A DNA stretch of 64,000 nucleotides from Ancistrus triradiatus (lineage: Eukaryota; Chordata; Actinopteri; Siluriformes; Loricariidae): the NCBI GenBank assembly GCA_025084515.1, contig JAJAGP010000209.1, positions 280,341 through 344,340 on the forward strand, in the 5' to 3' direction. Position 1 is the stretch's first letter. The number at the start of each line of letters is the position of its first letter. Positions 1-10,399 of this stretch are shown here, piece by piece. The position numbers and the translations under genes are program-made. The notes beneath the pieces were generated by a model. The model had not been told where the DNA came from, made no database searches, and saw only the letters and a list, made by a program, of their open reading frames with translations.

Positions 1-206
1 ATACTTTTGCCACTCACTAATATGTAATATTGGATAATTTTCCTCAATAAATAAATTATTAAGTATAATATTTTTGTCTCATTTGTTTAACTGGGTTTTT
101 TTAATCTACTTTTAGGACTTGTGTGAAAATCTGATGATGTTTTAGGTCATATTTATGGAGAAAATTAGAAAATTCTAAAGGGTTCACAAACTTTCAAGCA
201 CCACTG
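1..206 (+). mobile_element. Tc1 family A, right end (cut by window edge)
   Basis: The sequence matches the right terminal region of the copies ending at 10399, 23608 and 27452, closing in GCACCACTG followed by the TA target at 207-208. The body of the element lies before the window. Confidence 0.85.
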
Positions 207-602
207 TATACTACCCAAAAGTAGCCTCTGAGAGCCTTTTATGTGAGTGGGGAAAGCACTGTTACACCCTCTTGTGGCAAGACCCAGAATCTAATCAGAA
301 AACTATCATTTACATATCTGCCTGCGTCATAACTGCATGCTGATTTTTGCATCAGTCTGACATTTCTGTCTGGGTGCTTTATTTTTTGTCAGCGTGTATA
401 TAGTGCTGATGTGTCATCCTTTTTTTACTTGAGACTAAAAGTAAAATTAGTTCTGTGAGTAGTTCTCAAAATGTAATGTCGTAACATGAAATCCTGACAT
501 CAGGATTCATTCAACAACTCCTGTTCTCTCATCAATATCAGCATTGTGCTGAAATCCGTGATGCTCATGCTCATGCTCATAAACATGTCTGCATTGTTTC
601 AG

Positions 603-705
603 GTTCATCTGCCACCTGATACCAGGACTCAAACTGAACAAGCAAATGACTTGATCACGCAGATGACAGAGGAAATTGCCATTGACACACAGCAAGCTCC
701 CAGTG
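603..705 (+). CDS. zfyve19: ZFYVE19 exon a (first in window)
   Basis: The acceptor is TTGTTTCAG before 603 and the donor is GTAATT after 705. The exon enters in phase 0 and leaves in phase 1, encoding VHLPPDTRTQTEQANDLITQ and TEEIAIDTQQAPSG. The acidic DLITQMTEEIAID segment looks like a short amphipathic helix. An in-frame ATG at 546 is intronic and is not taken as a start. Confidence 0.85.
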
Positions 706-3700
706 GTAATTATTCCATGCTTTTATTTACTGCAGGTTTGTCAAACCTTTGTCTTGATCAACACATATTGTGGATCTCATACATTATTTATGGATTCCTT
801 TGTGAGCATACCTGGGTGTGTTAAACAGGCAAGTTGAAATTGAGAGGACAAGAGAGGACTTAGGACCCTGGACAGTCTAGAGAGATTCTGTAAAGAGGAA
901 TGGTCTCAAATTCCCTGCTTGTTAATCGCATGTTATAAAGGAAGAGCAATGTCTGTAGACAGTATTAAATGAGTGGGATACCAATAATTGTGGTAAACGT
1001 AGCTTTTTTTTTTAAATAACTATTTCTCATTGAGGGATTTATTGTTTCACACTAAATTTACCCCAATTAAAGGTTGGATTTTTCTGTTGTTGTTTTTTTC
1101 AGTGTGAGATTATACTAATTCACCGAAAAGGGAACTTCTCATTATTCTGTTGACTCTTTACCAAGGGTCCCAATATTAGTGGAGGGTATATATACACTCA
1201 CCAGCCACTTCATTACATAAATGTTGCTAGTACTGGGTTGGACCCACTTCTTTGTGGTGTTGATTCAGTTGCTGCAGATTTGTTGGCTGCACATCCATGA
1301 TGCGAATCTCCCATTCTACCACAATCCATAAAGTCAAGTCAAGTCAAGTCAGAGTTATTTATATTAAGAAACCTTGCGAGACTCAAAAAGGGACCTATCC
1401 TCTTTGGGTAGCTTAGATGATATATTTAAGGATTAAACTAAGTTATCTAATGAATACGTTTATAATAGTTTACATAAACAGAGGGCTTCCAACTGGCATT
1501 TTTCAGAATAATGCTCGCCCAAGCACAGCAAGGGTTTTCCAGGAATGTCTCTGCCAGATTGGAACACTTCCTTGGTCTGTCCGGTCACCAAATTTATTGT
1601 AAATCGAGCATTTATGGGACCAGCTTAGGACTTGTGTGAAAATCTGATGATGTTTTAGGTCATATTTATGCAGAAATACAGAAAATTCTAAAGGGTTCAC
1701 AACCTTTCAAGCACCACTATATACATAGGTAGATAGATGGTATGTATATGGGTTGTTTTGGTGTTAATACTCATACTCCTGATCCACTATAGGTAACTTA
1801 GATGGGCAAGTCACATCACTAAATGACCTGAACAAGCGAGAGAGTGGAATGGTGGATGAGAATCTTGACAGTGAGCAGCTGACAGTGAAGCAGATGGAGG
1901 AAGAGAAGAGCCGCTTGCTGGCTGAGACCATGGAAGAGCTGAAACGGGACAAGAACAACCAAGAGCTGCTTCTTCAAATGGCCAAGAGACTTGCTGTGCT
2001 GCAGGGACGAGACCCAGAGAAAGGTAACGACATAGTGGGAATTGTTTTATTTGAAAACAGTTGGGTTTGAAACTGGAGGTAAGCTGGCCTACCATAATCT
2101 CAGCAAACACCAATTCTGGTATCATGTTTAAACATTATTATGTTCTTGTGTTAGTTACAGGCACTGTTTAATTTCTAAACCATGAGGTAGGGGAACACCG
2201 AACATGCTGTGACCCAGCAAGTGGGCGTTGAGTGAAAAGGTCCCAGAGCACATAGACACAACAGTGCTCATAGTGCGACACGTAATACAGTAGCCTTCAA
2301 AACAGAATTTCTACATCAGTGAAAAAGACTTGCATTCTCTTAACTCTCAGTTGTCTTTTATTCACCATTTCCAAACCTTGTGTTCCAAATGTGAGATGTA
2401 CTGGATCTTGTTCCAGCAGGACCTGGCTCAAATTAAGCCAAGGTAACAGGTAAAATAAGATAATAGTAAGTCATCACTTTCCTGGCGCTTGTCCCACCGA
2501 ATGTGGGGTCCGCCCACTGTCACTTGATGCGACCGAGAATACTCCAGCGGACGCGTCGCTCCGTCTGTCGCCAGAGACCACATTCAAACCAGGCCAATTT
2601 AGTGTAATCAATTAACCTAACTTGCACCACATAGAAAGGACCCAGGCCGCTCCACCCCTGGGATTGAACCCAGGACCTTCTTGCTGTGAGGCGGCGATGC
2701 TACCCACCGAGCAAATAAGATAATAGTAACTGGGACTGTGGTAGCCTAGTGGTTAAGTTACTGGACTCTGGACCAGAAGGTCCAGGGTTCAAATCCCACC
2801 TCTGCCAAGCTGCCACTGTTGGGTCTGTTGGGCGTCTGCTAAATGATGTAAATGTAATGTAAATGTAAGGTAAATGTAGTAAGTAATGCACTGAAATCAG
2901 TTTGATACTGAGTTTCCATTGGACATCATGAGGTAATGTGATGACCTGCGCCTCTTGCAACCAGCAGAGGGCGGCAGAGGCACACAGCTCGAGCCAGAAC
3001 ATCAGTGGCAGTGATCTAATGAGCCTAAATTTCCAGTATTTGTGGCAATGGCTACACACACAGTAACTTTGTTTGAAGTGAAAACAAAGGACCAACGTAA
3101 ATCAACTTGGACCAATATGGAACACGAAACTTATATGGTGTTGCTGATTGAGCAGCATGCTAGCTTGCTCAAACACGACATATTCTGGTTTTCTTAGCAG
3201 GGTAGAGAGACAAAGCTTCACATAATCCACCGGTAACAGGCAACAGAGCCAGTCAGAATCCCCTATCTTATTATATTGTGCTAACATTGTTGAAATTCTG
3301 ACTATAGAGAAGTGTGCTCTGTTTTTTGTGCTCAGAAAATGCTCTGTTGTAGCCTCACTATATCTTAAATAACAGAGTGAAAACAGTCCGTTTTATTGCT
3401 GAAGAATAACAATTCAAAATAATTTGCACGTTTCTTGTATAAAAATTTCAACAAAAATAATCTTTAGTCCCCTGCAGTTAAAATAAATGAAAAGTTCACT
3501 GATCTTAGCTCAGGATTTCAACTTTCTCAATCTCAAATTCACCAGTTTCTATTGCAGAACATAAATACATGCAAAAATACAAAAATGCAATTGCATTAGG
3601 TGACATAATAAACAGAACCATTACCATCGAAGACCTTTTTTTGGATAAACATTTTGAATGGACAAACATGACTGCTTTAATTTACGTAAGGAACGTTCTG

Positions 3701-6700
3701 TTATGTTCTGTTAGTTTAACATTACCCCCTAAGTTTAAATAGCTATGCAAGAAGGAAATATATCATTTTCAGTAGGTATGTCCAAACCTTTCACTGGTAG
3801 TGAATTTGGACGGTAAGTGTGCATATTATACCCACACTTGAGTTTCTTTGCTGGGTGGGTTTAATGTCAGTGTTTAGTTTTTGTGTTGGTGTGTTTCAGT
3901 CACTGGAACAGATTTCCAGCAAGCTGATAGTGATGAAGAGACAGAGGAAGAAGCAATCGCAAGGGTTTTAAAAATGGTGCGTAGACATAAATCTGGAACA
4001 GTACGAGAAATATCAATGTTCATTCTGCTCTACATGCTTCTCTTTCCATTCTTTCATGAGTTGTCAGCACAACAGGCTTCACTGGTCATAATGTGTGCAA
4101 TAAAGCCACTATAAAATCTACTACCAATATAAAAGTGTAGTGAGAACACCTTTGAATGCCTTCATGTGTTTTTCATACTGTTAATACTATGCTGTTTTTC
4201 ACTGTGCTTACAGCTGTCAGAGGAAGCTGCTTTAGACGAGGCCAGCGGTTATAACATCCCCCCAGAGCGCAGCGGTCGAGAAAACGAGGATAAACCCAAA
4301 TCCATTTCAAAGAAGCAGGTAACAAAAGTGGCACATGCATCCAGCATGAAACAAGATCTCTTTTAGTCCAAACCATTGTGCATCAGCACAATGAATATAT
4401 CGTGCAAATTAGGTGACGGTGCATACAGGGTGTATACTGACCTAAATTGTACAGTAAATGGTATTCTAGTATGTTGTTTTTAAAGAGGAACATTCACATG
4501 TAACTATTCTTCGAAGCAGAATGTGCTGCTCCATCCCAGAGCTTTTTTAACATCACATTATTTATATTTGAAAAAATGCAAACAGACATTTTGTTTCTGC
4601 ATCCAGCTACGACTAATATGCTCAGTACGGCAGTGTGACCTGCATACTATTAATATTCATCAGCCCGCCTCCAAACCTATAGCATGTGTACTACAAAATC
4701 CCTCAAAACCTGTATTAAGTCTTACTTTGAAGACCAAGAAATGCTTTACATGCTATTTAAAAAGATATATCATTAGATCATGGCATTTCTAGACTACTTG
4801 TTATACTGTGGCACACACAGGATTAAGATGGGCGGAGTGGTAACCTCAAGTCGGTCATTCGGACTCAAATGGGTATCTGGTAACAAGCCTGTTAGAAGCT
4901 AGCTAGATTGTGATTTATCATTGCAGTTGCCATTACTCTGCCATGGTTAAAAGATGAATAATAATAATAATAATATGTTCAATTTGTATAGCACCTTTCA
5001 AAAACCCAAGGATGCTGAACAGAGAGGGGAAAAAAGGTTAAACAGGGGAAGAGTAATAAGAATTAAAGAGGTTTTAAGGTGAATTTTGAAGGAAGAAGGG
5101 GTGGAGCAGTTCCACAGCACAGGAGCACTGAACGACCTGCCTCCCACTGTCACGAGTCTGGTGCGTGGGACGACAAGAAGTCCTGTGCCAGAAGATCTTA
5201 GAGAGCGTGAGGGCCAGTATGAATGGCCAGTATAAATGGAGCATTTGAAGAACAAATTAACACTAAATGAGTTTTTAATTATTACTTTAACTTAATAGAA
5301 ACAGTTTTACATTTACAGTGGTACCTCGGTTCTCTTTGTTAACTTTGTGGTAAATTTGTGGTAGCCTAGCGGGTAAGGTACTGGACTCTGAACCAGAAGT
5401 CCAGGGTTCAAATCCCACCTCTGCCAAGCTGCCACTGTTGGGTCCTTGACCAAGACCCTCAACTCACAATTGCTTGGATTGTAAGATTGTACCAATTGTA
5501 AGTCGCTCTGGATAAGGGCGTCTGCTAAATGCTGTAAATGTAAATGTAATTAGTTCCAGAAGGCTTGTCGAGAACCACACATCGAGTACCAAGCAAATTT
5601 TTCTCATAAGAAATAATATAAATTGAGTTCATCCATTCCAGACCACCAGAAAATCCACACTATAAGTACATTGATGTAGTTATGTTGTACAGGAGCTCCC
5701 TGATTTATGATGGGGATAAGTTCTGACAAATCCATCATAACTTAAATGTAAGATGAACTGAGGAGTTAAACGAGTGTTTGGTAGAGTGGTCTATATAGTA
5801 TAGTATACTGTATCATATGTTAGCATAGCTGCTAAGCTAACTGCAGCCTGTGTTATGGAGCATTCCTGTTTTGCTTTCGGTTTGCTCTTATAAACTAACC
5901 TTTTTAGGATCCATGGAGACTTAGTATTGCAAGAATACAATACTGTAGATGTAAAAATAATGAAAAACACGATTCAAATGATCAGAGATCTTCTCTGAGC
6001 AAGGCTATTGTGAACCTGAATCACTTCGTACTGAATCATGACCCATGAATCGTGAATCGAGTTTCGGCTGAAACGAGTCGCACAGCTCGACTCATACAAG
6101 TTTAAGCAAGTGCACCGAATACGAGCAAACATCGAGAACCGAGACAAATTTTTCTAGTCAAAATGGGTCGAGGACTGAATTCGACGAGGTCCGAGGTGGT
6201 TGAGAACCTGAGGTACCACTGTAATTTTATGTCGTTTAGCAGACAGCCTTATCCAGAGCAACTTAAAATTCAGTCTTTGCAATCTTACAGTCCAAGCAAA
6301 TGTGAGTGAAGGGCCTTGCTCAAGGCCCCAGCAGTGGCAGCTTGGCAGAGGTTGGATTTGAACCCTAGACTTTCCGGTATATAGATAGTTTTACACCATC
6401 GTTAGCAAAATAGCATACATCTGATTATCCTTTCTCATTTTGAGGTGTCTCTTTCTCTTTGTTCTGATGCTCCTTTCGCTTTTCCTCCATGCTGTATTAT
6501 ATGTCATTTTCCTTGTCTGTCTCTGTTCCATATATCTCTATTCTATAACCTATTTACCAGTTTACCAAATGTCATGTAGTGACTCACAAGTACATCAGAA
6601 GTGATTCAAGAAATTGATGTTTGTTAGATTGGGGGCACTACAGCTTAAACTAACACACCGGTAGAGCCCCAAAGAGTGTGTTCATAGGGAATGTACATTA

Positions 6701-7332
6701 AGAAATAAATTCAGAGGACAAATAGTTAATTCATTGATAAAGAATCACAACAATAATGTTGTTTTTGATTGCAGCTCATACCTCAGTCATCTAAATCCAA
6801 GCCCCCTGCTGCTTTCTCAAAGAGCCAGCACAGAGATAGTGATGAGGATGATGAAGAACTGCCCTGGTGCTGCATTTGCAATCAGGATGCCACCATTCGG
6901 TGCCACACATGCGATCAGGATCTCTACTGCAACCGTTGTTTTAGGTACGGATTATTGCAAATGAAGTTACTGTTACTTGAATTCAGATACGTCGAATAGT
7001 TGCTTTACCTTGTTTCTTATTTTATTGTGAGAGACTTTTTATTGTGAGAGAAGTTGGGATGAGGGTAATTTAGGGCTAATAACAAAGTTAAAAAAACCTA
7101 ATAATGATGTGATTTAAACCTGGTGATGTCAACAGGTGATTCAAGATTTGGTATAAACGCAGTATCCACAAAAGGTTGCATTTTTGAGAAGCAAACTTAG
7201 TTAAAGCATACCTTGGCTTGGTAATGTGTAGTTAAAGACACAGCCAACGTGACCCACACATCTTAGTTTGCTGGTTTTGTATTTGTCTTTTAACTTCATA
7301 CTAGTGGTTAATTCCACTCAAGATAATGCATA

Positions 7333-7385
<53 letters not shown>

Positions 7386-7390
7386 GTGTG

Positions 7391-7473
<83 letters not shown>

Positions 7474-8811
7474 TTTATTTATTTTATTTATATATTATAT
7501 AAGCTTGTTTCCCGGTGATAAAGATACACTCTTGACTTTTGTTATTGCATATTGCTTTGCTCCTAATAAACTTTAACTCTGTCACATCGCTTGAAATCAC
7601 CAGCTGTCTGACGAACCTCTGGACACTCTTTCAGGTCATGCCTTTGTCGAAAACTTTCCACTAAGTAACTAGCTTTAACTAGCTAAAGCCACTCTGAGTA
7701 ATAGTGGAGAGGGGAATGCCATCCATTCCTTCCATGCATATGATTCTTCTCACACACAGTGCAGTACAGGTATGCACGGTGTAATATGGATGTTGTTGAA
7801 TCATAATTTGAAACACTTGACGAAAAAGAAAGAGTTTTCTGTCATTCAGTTGTGAATAAAGTTAAGACAGATTTTTATTTCCTATTACAATTCTTAAGAC
7901 CACTTCTTAACTGTCTTTGAACATTGAATTACTATCATTCGACTTTAACTGCCACTTTATTTTGATTAATTTCAGTTGTCACCATACAGACACACCATAT
8001 AGATTTTGGTAGCTCTCCTTGGTTTCCTGCTTGTCACCTTTATTGACCCAATGAGCACTTACTTACCGTATTTTTCGGACCATAAGGCGCACTTAAAATC
8101 CTTTAACTTTCTCAAAAATCGACAGTGCGCTTTAAAATGCGGTGCGTCTAATGTATGAATTAATTCTGGTTGTGCTTTCTGACCTAGAACCGATTGTAGA
8201 TGGTACACGGCGCTCATAAATCTGTCAAAATGTTTTAGCACGGCCTTGGTAAGTTACGAAGCTTACGGCCACCGTAGTGCGCAGCATCGTGGAGTAATAC
8301 GGTATGTGCTTCAGCATTAGGGTACGTCATTCATTCATTTATTTTTCGAAGCGGATTTCAAACTCAACGCTATCAGTCACGCAGTACAACATGGACATAG
8401 AGCAGCTGCGAGAGAATTCAACCATTAACGAATCAATGGTACGGAAGTGGAGGAAGCAAGAAGACGCCCTGAGCCAGGTAAAGACCAAACTGAGCTTCCG
8501 ACGGAACTTAAGAGTTTTGTTTCATTTCATGCGCCTTATAACCCGGTGCGCTTTATGGTCCGAAAAATACAGTATGTTTTTTTTCCAAGCTTCTCATACA
8601 GAGAGACATAAAATGATCATTTCAGACCCATTTTAAACATGATCTGTGTGTGTTTTTTCTGTAGATTTTATTCTTCCTGGTTAGACAATGTAATTTCAGT
8701 ACAATGTTTTTTCTTCAATTTTCTCCCAAAAGGGAAGGCCATGATGAATATGATCGGAAGGAACACCGGACATCCAGTTACACTGCACCTAAGAAACCTA
8801 AGAAGACATGA
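603..8811 (+). CDS. zfyve19: ZFYVE19 (ANCHR), 3' part: abscission/NoCut checkpoint regulator
   Basis: Six exons (603-705, 1793-2023, 3900-3976, 4214-4318, 6775-6944, 8733-8811) join in phase to give the last 254 residues and a TGA stop. The family protein sits at the midbody ring and delays abscission when chromatin is trapped, working with VPS4 and CHMP4C; its N-terminal FYVE-type finger would be encoded before this window. What is visible: a long charged helical region (exon 2), an acidic stretch running into LSEEAALDEASGYN, which is strongly conserved in the family and lies about where the second MIT-interacting motif is placed, then a C-terminal cysteine-rich box CCICNQDATIRCHTCDQDLY with CNRCF, and a basic tail ending PKKPKKT. 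The introns hold SINEs, a MITE, a pogo-like element and microsatellites. It lies tail-to-tail with the PPP1R14 gene. The family call is firm; the MIT-motif assignment is inference. Confidence 0.93.
1193..1320. repeat. Dispersed repeat fragment starting CACTCACCAGCCACTT
   Basis: Begins with ACACTCACCAGCCACTTCAT, which resembles the tip of a DNA-transposon family I recall from other fish genomes. The far end is not recognisable. Low-confidence class. Confidence 0.4.
1331..1411 (-). repeat. Rearranged copy of the CTTTTTGAGTCTTGG repeat
   Basis: The inverted, internally deleted relative of the repeats at 12170-12391 and 43224-43433: it keeps (AAGTC)n with AGAGTTATTTATAT and the ACTCAAAAAGGGACC end. 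Confidence 0.5.
1487..1620 (+). pseudogene. Mariner/Tc1-like transposase fragment
   Basis: The frame reads FQNNARPSTARVFQECLCQI, then LPWSVRSPNLL, a stop, and IEHLWDQL. This is the second catalytic Asp (changed to Asn here) through the NPIE-type glutamate region of a transposase, broken by a stop. A longer relic of the same family is at 19264-20250. Confidence 0.65.
1627..1719 (+). mobile_element. Tc1 family A, right-end fragment
   Basis: About 93 bases match the terminal repeat (TTAGGACTTGTGTGAAAATC... through TTTCAAGCACCACTA) next to a TA at 1720-1721. It abuts the transposase fragment of another family, so one broke or joined the other. Confidence 0.75.
1793..2023 (+). CDS. zfyve19: ZFYVE19 exon b, helical region
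   Basis: The acceptor is CCACTATAG before 1793 and the donor is GTAACG after 2023; phase runs 1 to 1. The exon encodes 77 codons rich in E, K, L and R (for example MEEEKSRLLAETMEELKRDK, then LLLQMAKRLAVLQGRDPEK), as expected of the coiled-coil region. Confidence 0.92.
2481..2703 (-). repeat. tRNA-derived SINE type B, minus orientation
   Basis: On the minus strand it begins GCTCGGTGGGTAGCATCGCC, contains the B-box-like GGGTTCAATCCCAGG, and continues into a body also seen at 25975-26240. Inserted in intron 2 of ZFYVE19. Confidence 0.65.
2731..2880 (+). repeat. tRNA-derived SINE type A
   Basis: The head GTGGTAGCCTAGTGGTTAAG (A-box-like) and GGTTCAAATCCCACC (B-box-like) resemble a tRNA promoter; the tail GGGCGTCTGCTAAATGATGT then (AAATGT)n is present, but the middle is deleted compared with 5358-5549. 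Confidence 0.8.
3900..3976 (+). CDS. zfyve19: ZFYVE19 exon c
   Basis: The acceptor is GTGTTTCAG before 3900 and the donor is GTGCGT after 3976. The exon completes the codon split after exon b and ends in phase 0, encoding VTGTDFQQADSDEETEEEAI and ARVLKM. The acidic run leads directly into the conserved LSEEAALDEASG of the next exon. Confidence 0.88.
4214..4318 (+). CDS. zfyve19: ZFYVE19 exon d, conserved EEAALDEASG segment
   Basis: The acceptor is GTGCTTACAG before 4214 and the donor is GTAACA after 4318. Thirty-five codons in phase 0 encode LSEEAALDEASGYNIPPERS and a basic continuation. Together with the preceding ARVLKM this is the family's most recognisable non-zinc block. Confidence 0.92.
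5316..6221. mobile_element. DNA transposon/MITE with CAGTGGTACCTCGG ends, carrying a nested SINE
   Basis: The left tip CAGTGGTACCTCGGTTCTC and right tip GAGAACCTGAGGTACCACTG are inverted, and TA flanks both sides (5314-5315, 6222-6223). No transposase remains. A type A SINE sits just inside the left tip, and a fragment related to the 60809-61181 MITE appears near 5692-5760. In intron 4 of ZFYVE19. Confidence 0.75.
5358..5549 (+). repeat. tRNA-derived SINE type A, nested
   Basis: The most complete copy in the window: tRNA-like head, B-box-like GGTTCAAATCCCACC, body through GCTTGGATTGTAAGATTG, and tail GGATAAGGGCGTCTGCTAAA then (TGTAAA)n. It splits the left arm of the MITE at 5316-6221. Confidence 0.85.
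6224..6385 (-). repeat. tRNA-derived SINE type A, minus orientation
   Basis: The reverse complement of the SINE tail and body (CATTTAGCAGACAGCC-like start through GGATTTGAACCCTAGAC), directly beside the right tip of the preceding MITE. Confidence 0.75.
6775..6944 (+). CDS. zfyve19: ZFYVE19 exon e, C-terminal cysteine-rich box
   Basis: The acceptor is TGATTGCAG before 6775 and the donor is GTACGG after 6944. A serine/acidic linker (HRDSDEDDEELPW) is followed by CCICNQDATIRCHTCDQDLY and CNRCF, with paired cysteines spaced as in a B-box-like zinc site. The last codon is split AG|G with the next exon. Confidence 0.93.
7336..7470. repeat. (GT)n-(AT)n compound microsatellite
   Basis: GT units run from 7336 to about 7377, then interrupted units, then an uninterrupted AT run from about 7397 to 7470. 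In the last intron of ZFYVE19. Open frames through it are meaningless. Confidence 0.95.
8066..8572 (+). mobile_element. Non-autonomous pogo/CENP-B-like DNA transposon
   Basis: The tips CCGTATTTTTCGGACCATAA and TTATGGTCCGAAAAATACAG form inverted repeats between TA dinucleotides (8064-8065, 8573-8574); 507 bp. Inside, an ATG at 8391 starts a peptide with NESMVRKWRKQEDAL, like the N-terminal DNA-binding region of pogo/CENP-B-type transposases. No catalytic domain. A second copy in reverse is at 62817-63405. Confidence 0.75.
8733..8811 (+). CDS. zfyve19: ZFYVE19 terminal coding exon
   Basis: The acceptor is TCCCAAAAG before 8733. The exon reads (R)EGHDEYDRKEHRTSSYTAP then KKPKKT and TGA at 8809-8811. 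EGHD and the KEHRTSSY tail match the family C-terminus, with His residues continuing the zinc box. The 3' untranslated region appears very short, with a polyadenylation signal 53 bases on. Confidence 0.94.
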
Positions 8812-8863
8812 CCCTTGAAGTGCAGTTAATGTCTGTCACCATCGTTGGCTCTATTCCTGTACA

Positions 8864-8869
8864 AATAAA
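8864..8869 (+). promoter_or_regulatory. zfyve19: Polyadenylation signal of ZFYVE19
   Basis: A canonical AATAAA lies 53 bases after the stop codon, in CTGTACAAATAAAACC. It implies a 3' untranslated region of only about 70-80 bases. Confidence 0.75.
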
Positions 8870-9814
8870 ACCATTTTACAGTTAGTGTAGTTTCTCATTT
8901 ACATGGACAGGGTATGTTGGTTGTTGATTTACTCAAGTATAAAGATGTGTTTGCTAAACATGGCAAAGGTACAGAGTTTTGCGAGAGTTTGCGAGAGTCG
9001 TCAGTTGAAATGCTTTGCTTATTTCTTAATTAACACAACCCGTGTAAGATAATTGTAATATCTGTTAATGTGTGGGTTTTAAAAACATTTAACTTGAAAA
9101 CAGACCATGATGTGTGCAAGAGGTTTCCAGATGGTCCAGTAATATTTTGTTGTCGCAGAATTTCATTACAATTTGCATAAATATCTGTCTTGTTTGTTTG
9201 TTTTGTATTTTCGTTTTAGAAAATAAACACAAAATTTAGTTGGACTAGCGCTGCCCACACTTGACATAAGACTGTGTGTCATACTGCACTGTCCACTGCG
9301 ATGATTAAATATGGGCTTGTAATCTGATTTAGTGTGATTACCACAGCTGTAGGGTAGTAATGATTAGTGCATCCTGTAACGTAGGGTTGTAGGGATATAG
9401 AAATTATATATCCCTATATATTATATATAAAAACACCAAAAATTGAAAAGAAAATTTAAATAAACTATTTGGAAAACAAAATATGGCTGTTTTTGTTAGA
9501 GTGGAGCTATAACAGGTACATGCTTAACACACTTACATTAACTTACAGATGGGCAAAGTCATCAACACGAAGCTTATTATATAATAAAGTGTTGAATATC
9601 TCATGTAATTTATTGAGTACTGAATTGAAAGTGAAAACCAAAAACTGCTGCACAGATGCCATATTGCATATTGCTTGCTTGGAAAAACCGAAATAAAAAA
9701 TTCAGAATTCGGTTTCTGCTGAATGTGTATTATTGCATCCCATTCCAGTCAAAAATCAGAAACTGATCCAATGTAAAATGGGGAGCACATGTAATGTATT
9801 TGTAATTTCACCTA

Positions 9815-10399
9815 CAGTGTTGCTTTAAAGTTTGTGAACTTTTTAGAATTTTCTTTTATTTCTGCATAAATATGACCTAAAACATCAGATTTTCACACAA
9901 ATCCTAAAAGTAGATAAAGAGAACCCAGTTAAACAAATGAGACAAAAATATTATACTTGGTCATTTATTTATTATTTATTTATTTATTTATAGAACACTA
10001 GGATTGTCAGGTATCTCCTTTGTTCGTACCATGATACACTTCCACAAACGTGTGTTGTGAAGAGCAGACTTTGATAGATCCCTGTTCTTTAAATAAAACA
10101 GGGTGCCCACTCACACCTGATTGTCATCCCATTGATTGAAAACACCTGACACTAATATCACCTTCAAATTAACTGATAATCCTAGAGGTTCACATACTTT
10201 TGCCATTCACTAATATGTAATATTGGATCATTTTCCTCAATAAATAAATGACCAAGTATAATATCTTTGTCTCTTTTGTTTAACTGGGTTCTCTTTATCT
10301 ACTTTTAGGACTTGTGTGAAAATCTCATGATGTTTTAGGTCATATTTATGCAGAAATACAGCTAGTTCTAAAGAGTTCACAAACTTTCAAGCACCACTG
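9815..10399. mobile_element. Tc1 family A internally deleted (MITE-like) copy
   Basis: Both terminal inverted repeats of about 200 bp are present (CAGTGTTGCTTTAAAGTTTG at left, CTTTCAAGCACCACTG at right) between TA pairs at 9813-9814 and 10400-10401. The 585-bp copy has no transposase; only a short piece homologous to the element's subterminal region remains. Confidence 0.88.

Noticed and set aside
546..824. 92-codon frame starting with ATG at 546
   Set aside because: It runs through the real exon 603-705 but its start is intronic and its end is past the donor; the spliced ZFYVE19 reading explains the coding signal.
2731..2830. tRNA gene
   Set aside because: The A-box- and B-box-like segments belong to a dispersed SINE with a common tail, present in more than ten copies; no cloverleaf of a functional tRNA was evident.
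7268..7518. Open frames of Cys-Val and Ile-Tyr repeats
   Set aside because: They are translations of the (GT)n-(AT)n microsatellite.
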